A DNA stretch of 23,990 nt, taken from SZUA-181 sp964601765 (GTDB lineage: Bacteria; Pseudomonadota; Zetaproteobacteria; Mariprofundales; Mariprofundaceae). Each line of letters starts with the position of its first letter. Within the stretch, counting starts at the first letter, position 1. Under the pieces are notes generated by a model. It did no database searches. It had not been told where the DNA came from and saw only the letters and a list, made by a program, of their open reading frames with translations. Shown here piece after piece: positions 7,057 through 14,006 of the stretch. The DNA lies in the NCBI GenBank assembly GCA_964601765.1, contig CAZROR010000021.1, positions 1-23,990 of the forward strand. Direction: 5' to 3'. The translations under genes and the position numbers were made by a program.

Positions 7057-8208
7057 ATGCGTCGCATTGACCAGATCGAGCCGTTCCGCGTCATGCAATT
7101 GCTGGAGCGTGCCAAGGAACTTGAGGCCGGGGGCCGGACCATCATCCACATGGAAATCGGCGAGCCGGATTTCCACACCCCGCCATCCGTCATCGCCAGG
7201 GCGCATGCGGCGCTCGATGCAGGCGACACCTTCTACACGCCTTCCACCGGCGCACCGGAGCTGCAACAGGCGTTGAGCCGGTGGTACGAAAAAGAATACG
7301 GCGTGGCCATCGCTCCGGAACGCATACTGATTACACCGGGTACGTCCGGTGCCTTCAGCCTGTTATACAGCGTGCTGCTCGAGGCGGGCGAATCCGTGCT
7401 ACTGCCCGATCCCGGCTATCCGTGTCAGCGTAATTTTATCCGTCTGGCCGGCGGCACACCGGTCAATGTACCGGTCGGCCCCACATCCCGCTATCACCTT
7501 TCCCCGGATGCGCTGGCAGCACACTGGCGGGGTGATACGCGTGCCGCTGTCGTGATTTCACCCGGCAACCCCACCGGCACGCTGATCGCCCCGGACATGC
7601 TCGCCGCACTGGCGGAAGACTGCCACAGGCGCGGCGGATGGCTGATTTCCGACGAGATTTATCACGGCCTGACCTATGGTGTGGAAGCACCAACGGCATT
7701 GTCGTTCTCCGACACAGCCATCGTCGTTAACGGCTTTTCCAAGCGCTGGGCCATGACCGGCTGGCGTGTGGGCTGGGTGATCGTGCCGGATGCGCTCATC
7801 GACCCGTGCCGCCGGGTCATGCAGAACATTTTCATCGCCGCGCCGACAATCTCCCAGCGGGCCGCCATCGTGGCCCTGGACGCGGAGGCCGATGTCCGCA
7901 CCATGCGCGATGAATATGACGCACGCCGCCGCTATCTGCTGGCCGAGCTTCCACAGCTCGGCTTCAATATCGTCGTCGAGCCGCAGGGCGCCTTCTACAT
8001 CTATGCCAATGTCGCCGGCCTCACCGACAATGCAACGGCCTTCTGCCACGCACTGCTGGAAAAGGCAGGAGTCGCCGTCACGCCGGGTGCGGATTTCGGC
8101 AGCCACCTTGCGGAACGCCATGTACGCTTTTCCTATGCCACCGGCATGGATCAGCTCCGCGAGGGCATCGCTCGCATCAGGGCCTACCTCTCTCGTACAA
8201 ATCCATAG
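7057..8208 (+). CDS. PLP-dependent class I/II aminotransferase
   Basis: A fold-type I aminotransferase of 383 residues, cytoplasmic. Visible motifs are EIGEPDFHTP (34-42), SPGNPTG with the PLP-contacting Asn171, SDEIYHGL with Asp199, and NGFSKRWAMTGWRVGW with the Schiff-base Lys229. The C-terminal VRFSYA contains the Arg that usually binds the substrate carboxylate. This places it in the aspartate/alanine/aromatic aminotransferase group. The substrate cannot be told from sequence and the neighbours do not help, so no gene symbol is given. The start is clear: the N-terminal helix matches the family and a -10-like box lies 6 nt upstream. secA follows after 109 bp with its own promoter. Confidence 0.9.
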   Translation: MRRIDQIEPFRVMQLLERAKELEAGGRTIIHMEIGEPDFHTPPSVIARAHAALDAGDTFYTPSTGAPELQQALSRWYEKEYGVAIAPERILITPGTSGAFSLLYSVLLEAGESVLLPDPGYPCQRNFIRLAGGTPVNVPVGPTSRYHLSPDALAAHWRGDTRAAVVISPGNPTGTLIAPDMLAALAEDCHRRGGWLISDEIYHGLTYGVEAPTALSFSDTAIVVNGFSKRWAMTGWRVGWVIVPDALIDPCRRVMQNIFIAAPTISQRAAIVALDAEADVRTMRDEYDARRRYLLAELPQLGFNIVVEPQGAFYIYANVAGLTDNATAFCHALLEKAGVAVTPGADFGSHLAERHVRFSYATGMDQLREGIARIRAYLSRTNP

Positions 8209-8228
8209 CCCTGCACACCGGCGCTACC

Positions 8229-8282
8229 GGGAGCATGGGATTCCTGTTTCTTGGTGCGGCTTTGGGCCCATGCTATGCTCCC
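8229..8282. repeat. Inverted repeat enclosing the secA promoter
   Basis: GGGAGCATGGG at 8229-8239 pairs with CCCATGCT (8267-8274) or, shifted by an ATGCT duplication, with ATGCTCCC (8275-8282). The right arm contains the secA -10 hexamer and the left arm lies upstream of its -35. There is no T-tract, so it does not look like a terminator. Confidence 0.5.
8251..8279 (+). promoter_or_regulatory. secA promoter
   Basis: TTGGTG at 8251-8256 and TATGCT at 8274-8279 are separated by 17 bp. Transcription would start near 8286, giving a leader of about 32 nt. A GGAG at 8303-8306 acts as a ribosome site 11 nt before the ATG. No secM-like leader ORF fits in the gap. Confidence 0.55.
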
Positions 8283-8317
8283 GCGCCTTGCAAACAGCGA
8301 ACGGAGCCTGACCCTTC

Positions 8318-10966
8318 ATGTTAAATGTCCTGACCAAAATATTCGGAAACCGCAACGAGCGCCTGCTGAAGCAGATCGTGCCCATCGTGGAACAGATCAA
8401 CGCGCTGGAAGATGAGATACGGGCCCTGTCCGATGCGGAGCTGACCGGCAAGACCCCGGCCTTCAAACAGCGGATTGAAAGCGGTGAGCCCCTGGATGCC
8501 CTGCTGCCAGAGGCCTTCGCCGTCGTGCGCGAGGCGGGGCGACGCGTGCTCGGCATGCGTCACTTCGATGCGCAGCTGACCGGCGGCGTGATCCTGCATC
8601 AGGGCAAGATTGCCGAAATGAAAACTGGCGAAGGCAAAACACTCGTGGCGACATTGCCCGTTTACCTGAACGCGCTGTCCGGCAAGGGCGTGCATGTCGT
8701 GACCGTCAACGACTACCTGGCCCGGCGCGATGCTGAATGGATGGGCCAGATTTACCGCTTCCTCGGCATGGAGGTCGGCATCATCGTGCACGGCCTGAAC
8801 AACGATGAGCGGCAGCGCGCCTATGCCGCCGATATCACCTATGGCACCAACAACGAGTTCGGCTTTGACTACCTGCGCGACAACATGGCCTTTTCAAAGG
8901 AAGAGCTTGTCCAGCGGCCACTGAACTACGCCATCGTCGACGAGGTGGACTCGATTCTCATCGATGAAGCCCGCACGCCGTTGATTATTTCCGGTCCGGC
9001 CGAGCAGGCAACCGAGCTGTATGCCCAGGCCGACAAGCTCATCCGCCAGCTCAACGAGACGGATTACGAAAAGGACGAAAAAGACAAGGCGGTCAGCTAC
9101 ACCGAAGAAGGCATGGAGCACGTGGAGGCGCTGTTCCGTGAGGCAGGGCTGCTCAAATCAGGCAACCTGTACGATCCTGAAAACGTCAACCTCCTGCACG
9201 CCGCCACACAGGCCCTGCGCGCCCATACGCTGTTCACCCGCGAGGTGGACTATATCGTGCGCGGTGGCGAAGTTGTCATCATCGACGAGTTTACCGGCCG
9301 CATGATGCCGGGCCGACGCTATTCGGACGGCCTGCACCAGGCTCTGGAGGCCAAGGAAGGCGTGAAGGTGCAGCCGGAAAACCAGACGCTGGCCTCGATC
9401 ACCTTCCAGAATTACTTCCGCATGTACGACAAGCTCGCCGGTATGACCGGCACAGCTGACACCGAGGCCGAGGAATTTCACAAGATTTACAACCTCGAAG
9501 TCGTCATCGTGCCGACAAACAAGCCGATGATCCGTAACGACATGGCCGATGTCGTCTACCGGAGCAAGACAGACAAATACAAGGCAATCATTGAGGATAT
9601 CGTGACACAGCATGCGAAGGGCACGCCTATTCTCGTCGGTACGACCTCGATCGAGAAATCCGAAGAGCTGTCGGCCATGCTCAAGAAAGAAGGCATCGCA
9701 CACAACGTGCTCAATGCCAAGAACCATGAACAGGAGGCCGAAATCGTTGCCCAGGCCGGCCGCAAGGGCATGGTCACGATCGCCACGAACATGGCCGGAC
9801 GCGGTACGGACATCATGCTTGGCGGCAACCCGGACATGATGATCAGCCAGTTGCCGGCAAAGCTTTCGGATGCCGAACGCGAGAAAAAGATCGAGGAAAT
9901 CCGCCGGCAGTGTGCCGCTGAGCACGAAGAAGTTGTTGCTGCAGGTGGACTGCACATCATCGGCACCGAGCGTCACGAGTCACGCCGTATCGACAATCAG
10001 CTCCGCGGCCGTGCCGGGCGCCAGGGCGACCCGGGCTCCAGCCGCTTTTACCTGTCACTCGAAGATGACCTGATGCGTATTTTCGGTGGGGAAAAGATGC
10101 AGGCCATGCTCGACAAGGTCGGTTTCGAGGAAGGCGAGGCCATTGAGCACCCGTGGGTCACAAAGGCTATCGAAAACGCCCAGAAGAAGGTCGAGGGTCG
10201 CAACTTCGACATCCGCAAGAACCTGCTCGAATATGATGATGTCATGAACCAGCAGCGCGACGTGATTTATTCACAGCGACGCGAGCTGCTCGAGGCCGAG
10301 GATGTACGCGATGTCATCGAGGACATGCGGCGCGATTACGTCTCACACATGGTGGACGAATTCATGCCGGCCGACGCGCATGCCGAGGACTGGGATCTGG
10401 AAGGACTGGAAAAGGCGCTGGAGGAGCGCTTCCTCGTCAAGGCCACGCTCAGGCAGTGGGTGGAGGAAGGCAAGATCACGGACGCCGAGGCGATGAAGGC
10501 GAACATCGTCGAAGCGCTTACCGCCATGATGAAGGAAAAGGAAGATCAGGTTGGCGACGAACAGATGCGTGGCTTCGAGAAGTACCTGCTGTTGCAGGTG
10601 CTCGACCACCACTGGAAAGAACACCTGCTGGCCATGGATCACCTGCGTCAGAGCGTGGGGCTGCGCGGCTACGCCCAGAAGCAGCCCCTCCAGGAGTATA
10701 AGCGTGAGTCATTTGAGCTCTTCGCGGCCATGATCAACCAGATCCGTGAGGAAACGATGCTGGCCCTGCACCGCGTGCAGGTTGAGCAGCCAGCACCCGT
10801 ACAGCATGAAACCACGCCAGTCACCTACAGCCATGGTGACGAGGAAGAGGTCGAAGCGCCAAAGACCTTCAAGCGCAAACAGCCGAAGGTTGGCCGCAAC
10901 GACCCCTGCCCGTGTGGCTCAGGCAAGAAATACAAGCAGTGCCATGGCCGCCGCCAGGCTGCGTAG
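8318..10966 (+). CDS. secA: Preprotein translocase ATPase SecA
   Basis: Motor ATPase that drives unfolded preproteins through SecYEG, working at the cytoplasmic face of the inner membrane. The 882-residue protein is full length. It has Walker A MKTGEGKT at 101-108 and the DEVD Walker B at 208-211, followed by IDEARTPLIISGPA. The second ATPase domain carries MAGRGTDIMLGGNPD and QLRGRAGRQGDPG. The helical scaffold and wing domain follow. The C-terminus is a SEC-C zinc motif with Cys864, Cys866, Cys875 and His876, normally used to bind SecB and phospholipid. argJ follows after 94 bp occupied by a repeat. Confidence 0.99.
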   Translation: MLNVLTKIFGNRNERLLKQIVPIVEQINALEDEIRALSDAELTGKTPAFKQRIESGEPLDALLPEAFAVVREAGRRVLGMRHFDAQLTGGVILHQGKIAEMKTGEGKTLVATLPVYLNALSGKGVHVVTVNDYLARRDAEWMGQIYRFLGMEVGIIVHGLNNDERQRAYAADITYGTNNEFGFDYLRDNMAFSKEELVQRPLNYAIVDEVDSILIDEARTPLIISGPAEQATELYAQADKLIRQLNETDYEKDEKDKAVSYTEEGMEHVEALFREAGLLKSGNLYDPENVNLLHAATQALRAHTLFTREVDYIVRGGEVVIIDEFTGRMMPGRRYSDGLHQALEAKEGVKVQPENQTLASITFQNYFRMYDKLAGMTGTADTEAEEFHKIYNLEVVIVPTNKPMIRNDMADVVYRSKTDKYKAIIEDIVTQHAKGTPILVGTTSIEKSEELSAMLKKEGIAHNVLNAKNHEQEAEIVAQAGRKGMVTIATNMAGRGTDIMLGGNPDMMISQLPAKLSDAEREKKIEEIRRQCAAEHEEVVAAGGLHIIGTERHESRRIDNQLRGRAGRQGDPGSSRFYLSLEDDLMRIFGGEKMQAMLDKVGFEEGEAIEHPWVTKAIENAQKKVEGRNFDIRKNLLEYDDVMNQQRDVIYSQRRELLEAEDVRDVIEDMRRDYVSHMVDEFMPADAHAEDWDLEGLEKALEERFLVKATLRQWVEEGKITDAEAMKANIVEALTAMMKEKEDQVGDEQMRGFEKYLLLQVLDHHWKEHLLAMDHLRQSVGLRGYAQKQPLQEYKRESFELFAAMINQIREETMLALHRVQVEQPAPVQHETTPVTYSHGDEEEVEAPKTFKRKQPKVGRNDPCPCGSGKKYKQCHGRRQAA

Positions 10967-10977
10967 TCGTGTTGGCT

Positions 10978-11046
10978 GACGCAGATTCACGCAGATACGC
11001 GCAGATACGCGCAGCCTTTCCACGTTCATCTGTGTCCATCTGCGTC
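10978..11046. repeat. Inverted repeat made of 10-bp tandem units between secA and argJ
   Basis: Left arm: GCAGATTCAC, GCAGATACGC, GCAGATACGC (10981-11010) and a decayed fourth unit. Right arm: CATCTGTGTC, CATCTGCGTC (11027-11046). The 19-bp stretches 10978-10996 and 11028-11046 are inverted copies matching at 16 of 19 positions. It resembles the CGCAGATTCACGCAGAT-type intergenic repeats found in many bacteria, often near GxxExxY-family genes; that link is recalled, not searched. It fills nearly the whole secA-argJ gap. Confidence 0.75.
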
Positions 11047-11052
11047 CAGAAT
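11047..11052 (+). promoter_or_regulatory. Putative argJ -10 element
   Basis: CAGAAT directly abuts the right arm of the inverted repeat and lies 8 nt before the argJ ATG. There is no Shine-Dalgarno sequence. The best -35 candidate (TTCATC, 11025-11030, spacing 16) is poor and lies inside the repeat. Confidence 0.25.
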
Positions 11053-11060
11053 CCCAGCAT

Positions 11061-12272
11061 ATGGCGGTGAATCCGCCGCGGCTTGCCCCACCCTTGCCCG
11101 TGCCGGGCTTTGCCGTCGGCACGGCTTCCTGTGGCGTCAAGTCGCCGGAGCTCAAGGGCAAGCGCCAGGATGTCACGCTGATTGTGGCCGACGTGGACTG
11201 TCACGCCGCCGGCGTGTTCACGCAAAACCGCTTCCGCGCCGCCTGCGTGGATGCCAGCCGGCACACCATCGCGCAGCATGGCGAGCACATCCGTTGCATT
11301 GTCGCCAATGCGGGCAATGCAAATGCCGGCGTGGGCGAGATGGAGCGCGTCTGGTCAAAGCAGCTCATCGAGGCGGGTGCGCAGGCAGCAGGCTGCGAGG
11401 TCTCACAAACGCTGTCCGCGTCCACCGGCGTCATCGGCACACCATTCCCGATTGACAGAATCCGGGCCAGCATACACGAGGCCGTGGATTCGCTCGCGGC
11501 AGATGGCTGGGCAGCAGCCGCGAATGCCATCCGCACGACCGACACCTTTGCCAAGTGGGCCTCGAAAAAGGTGGGGGACTACACGATCACGGGCATTGCC
11601 AAGGGCAGCGGCATGATTCACCCGAACATGGCCACGATGCTGGCCTTTATCGCCACTGATGCCCCGCTGGCACAGGATGTGCTACAGCCGATGCTGAAAT
11701 GCGCTGCAGACCGCTCGTTCAACTGCATCTCGGTCGATGGCGACACCTCGACAAACGACACGGTCTACCTGCTTGCCGCAGGCCTGGGCCTGGGCCATGC
11801 GGCACTGACCGATACGTCGGCATTCGAGGCGGCATTGACGGGTGTATGCACCGAGCTGGCACAGATGATCGTGCGCGATGGCGAGGGCGTTTCCAAGTTC
11901 GTCACCATCCATGTCAGCGGCGCCCCCGGTGAGGCGGAGGCACGGAAGGTGGGTCGGGCGATTGCCGTTTCACCACTCGTCAAAACCGCCTTCGCGGGCA
12001 GCGATGCGAACTGGGGACGGATTCTTTCAGCCATCGGTAACAGTGGTGTCGCCATTGATCCGGGCACCGTCACCCTGAAGGCTGATGATGTGACCATCAT
12101 CGAGCGTGGCAACCTTCATCCTGACTACAGGGAGGCGGACGGCATGGCCGTGTTTGCGCGTGATGAATTCACGCTGCACGTCGCTCTCGGCATGGGAAAG
12201 GCATGCGCCACGGTCTGGACGGGCGACCTCACACACGCATACATCACGATCAATGCCGAGTACCGCACATAA
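11061..12272 (+). CDS. argJ: Bifunctional glutamate N-acetyltransferase / amino-acid acetyltransferase
   Basis: ArgJ regenerates acetylglutamate by moving the acetyl group from N-acetylornithine to glutamate in arginine synthesis; some members also use acetyl-CoA. The 403-residue precursor has the self-cleavage site in KGSGMIHPNMATML, between Ala191 and Thr192, where Thr192 becomes the N-terminal nucleophile of the beta chain. Other family blocks are GVFTQNRFRAA, NAGNANAG and CISVDGDTSTNDT, and it ends in a typical INAEYRT. It follows secA and overlaps mutT by 20 nt. Whether it is mono- or bifunctional cannot be decided from sequence. Confidence 0.96.
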   Translation: MAVNPPRLAPPLPVPGFAVGTASCGVKSPELKGKRQDVTLIVADVDCHAAGVFTQNRFRAACVDASRHTIAQHGEHIRCIVANAGNANAGVGEMERVWSKQLIEAGAQAAGCEVSQTLSASTGVIGTPFPIDRIRASIHEAVDSLAADGWAAAANAIRTTDTFAKWASKKVGDYTITGIAKGSGMIHPNMATMLAFIATDAPLAQDVLQPMLKCAADRSFNCISVDGDTSTNDTVYLLAAGLGLGHAALTDTSAFEAALTGVCTELAQMIVRDGEGVSKFVTIHVSGAPGEAEARKVGRAIAVSPLVKTAFAGSDANWGRILSAIGNSGVAIDPGTVTLKADDVTIIERGNLHPDYREADGMAVFARDEFTLHVALGMGKACATVWTGDLTHAYITINAEYRT

Positions 12273-12675
12273 GGGCGCCCAGTCCATCGCGCTGGCCGCG
12301 GTATTCAATGCACAGGGCGAGGTGTTGCTGCTCAAACGCCCGCTCGGCACACCCCAGGGTGGCCTGTGGAGCTTTCCGGGCGGCAAGGTGGAGTCCGGTG
12401 AAACACCGCTCGATGCCACCCAGCGCGAGCTGTTTGAAGAAACGGGCATAGCGGCCCATGACTGGCAACTGCTGGGTGAAGGTGAATACAGCTATCCGAA
12501 TGCGCACCTGCGCTTCCATCTTTTTTCATGTCACTGCCCGGAGCCGGGCGGGCTTTCCTGTCCGGAGCCGCACATCTGGGCGCCTGCCCCGAAGCTGGAT
12601 GAATATCCCATGCCGCAGGCCAATGTTGAACTGCTGAATGCGATGGTGAACGAATATGCGGCCGGGCTGGTATAG
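12253..12675 (+). CDS. mutT: Nudix hydrolase, probable 8-oxo-dGTP diphosphatase
   Basis: Probably removes oxidised 8-oxo-dGTP from the nucleotide pool. The 140-residue protein has a complete Nudix box at residues 44-66 (G, x5, E50, x7, R58 E59, then E62 E63 and G65), preceded by the GGLWSFPGG lead-in typical of MutT. The secA-argJ-mutT neighbourhood is also seen in Pseudomonas. The ATG at 12253 lies inside the end of argJ and gives a normal family length. No good ribosome site precedes it, so it probably depends on argJ translation. Other Nudix substrates are possible. Confidence 0.88.
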   Translation: MPSTAHKGAQSIALAAVFNAQGEVLLLKRPLGTPQGGLWSFPGGKVESGETPLDATQRELFEETGIAAHDWQLLGEGEYSYPNAHLRFHLFSCHCPEPGGLSCPEPHIWAPAPKLDEYPMPQANVELLNAMVNEYAAGLV

Positions 12676-13057
12676 GCTTGCGATATGCCTGCTGGCGACA
12701 TCCTGGCTTGCCGCCTGCGCCCACACTGCCCCTGCACCCAGGGCCCGTGTATATCATGTGGTGCTGTGCTGGCTGAAGGCTCCCGGCGATCCTGTAGCCC
12801 GCCAGCGCATCATTGATGCATCAAAGACATTCCGCACGATTCCGGGCGTGATCGACGTGAAGGCCGGGCCCTCGATTCCGAGCCACCGCGCTATTGTGGA
12901 TGACTCGTTTGATGTCGGCATCCTGCTGACCTTCCCGGACAGGCAGGCCATGCGCGCCTACCTCACACACCCTGACCACAAACGGGCCGTGCGCCGCGTG
13001 CTCAGGCCGCTGGTACGCAAGATCATTGTTTACGATTTTGCGGATCAGCCGGGCTGA
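12656..13057 (+). CDS. Dabb (stress-responsive A/B barrel) domain lipoprotein
   Basis: A 133-residue protein with a lipoprotein signal: basic start MRPGWYR, a hydrophobic stretch, and lipobox LAAC with the modified Cys at residue 21. The mature part fits the Dabb ferredoxin-like dimeric barrel: an early VYHVVLCWLK strand, a central IPGVIDVKAGPS, DVGILLTFPDRQAMRAYLTHPDH, and a final strand KIIVYDF. No Asp follows the Cys, so sorting to the outer membrane is likely. Dabb proteins are mostly uncharacterised. It overlaps mutT by 20 nt, with GGTGA at 12645-12649 as a possible ribosome site, and converges on ilvE with a 21-bp gap lacking a clear terminator. Confidence 0.8.
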   Translation: MRPGWYRLAICLLATSWLAACAHTAPAPRARVYHVVLCWLKAPGDPVARQRIIDASKTFRTIPGVIDVKAGPSIPSHRAIVDDSFDVGILLTFPDRQAMRAYLTHPDHKRAVRRVLRPLVRKIIVYDFADQPG

Positions 13058-13078
13058 CGGGCATACTCCGGGGCCGGC

Positions 13079-14005
13079 TCAGACGTAGCTCAGCCAGTCC
13101 GCGTGGGCGGGGCTCCTGCCATACACGACATCAAAGTATTTCTGCTGCAGGCGTTCTGTCACAGGCCCGCGTGAGCCGCAGCCAATCGTACGCCCGTCCA
13201 CCTCGCGGATCGGCGTCACCTCGGCGGCCGTACCGGTGAAAAACGCCTCATCGGCCACATAAACCTCATCCCGCGTGATGCGCTTGACAATCACCTTGTA
13301 GCCCGCCTCTTCGGCAAGCTGCATGACCGTGGCGCGCGTAATCCCGTCGAGCGCGCTCGCCAGGTCCGGTGTATAGATTACGCCATCACGCACAATGAAA
13401 ATATTCTCGCCGCTGCCTTCGGCCACGAAGCCATCCACATCCAGGAACATTGCCTCGTCATAGCCTTCACGCTGCACCTCGGACAGGCCGAGCATCGAAT
13501 TAATATACTGGCCATTGGCCTTGGCCTTGCACATGGCGATGTTCACATGATGGCGCGTGTAGCTCGTCGTCTTGATACGGATGCCGTTGCTGAGGCCGTC
13601 ATCGCCCAGGTAGGCGCCCCACTCCCAGGCCGCCACGATCACGTGTGCTTTCAGGCCATCGGCGCGCAGGCCCATGCCCTCGGAGCCATAGAACACCATC
13701 GGCCGGATATAGGCCGAGGCGAGATGATTCTCGCGCACTGCCGCTTTCTGGGCCTCGTTGAGGTCGTCCTTCGAAAAGGGCATCGGCATGCTCATGATGT
13801 GCGCCGATCGGAACAGGCGGTCCGTATGCGCCTGCAGGCGAAAAATCGCCGTACCTCCTTCCGCCTCGTAGGCGCGCACGCCCTCGAACACGCCCATACC
13901 GTAATGCAGGGTGTGCGTAAGCACGTGCACGCGCGCCTCGCGCCACGGCACCATTTCGCCATCAAACCAGATCACGCCGTCACGGTCTGCAAAATTGTCG
14001 GCCAT
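13079..14005 (-). CDS. ilvE: Branched-chain amino acid aminotransferase
   Basis: Transfers amino groups between glutamate and the keto acids of leucine, isoleucine and valine, the last step of their synthesis. The 308-residue protein is a fold-type IV PLP enzyme: HTLHYGMGVFEGVRAY near 31-46, the catalytic Lys162 in KANGQYINSML, EGSGENIF, DGITRATVM and FFTGTAAEVTPI. The start at 14005 is preferred over an upstream in-frame ATG (14026) because GAGGAG lies 7 nt before it and the family begins there. It follows glnE with TGA-C-ATG spacing (1 nt gap), so the two are translationally coupled. The glnE-ilvE pair is also found in Pseudomonas. Confidence 0.97.
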   Translation of the reverse strand: MADNFADRDGVIWFDGEMVPWREARVHVLTHTLHYGMGVFEGVRAYEAEGGTAIFRLQAHTDRLFRSAHIMSMPMPFSKDDLNEAQKAAVRENHLASAYIRPMVFYGSEGMGLRADGLKAHVIVAAWEWGAYLGDDGLSNGIRIKTTSYTRHHVNIAMCKAKANGQYINSMLGLSEVQREGYDEAMFLDVDGFVAEGSGENIFIVRDGVIYTPDLASALDGITRATVMQLAEEAGYKVIVKRITRDEVYVADEAFFTGTAAEVTPIREVDGRTIGCGSRGPVTERLQQKYFDVVYGRSPAHADWLSYV

Positions 14006-14006
14006 G

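Noticed and set aside
8229..8282. The inverted repeat before secA as an intrinsic terminator for the aminotransferase gene
   Set aside because: The arms are 28-46 bp apart, there is no T-tract, and the right arm holds a good -10 box.
8321..10642. Several minus-strand open frames opposite secA (up to 272 codons)
   Set aside because: They mirror secA codons and show no motif or coding context.
10978..11046. The secA-argJ repeat as a CRISPR array
   Set aside because: Units are 10 bp and directly adjacent with no spacers, and the two halves are inverted relative to each other.
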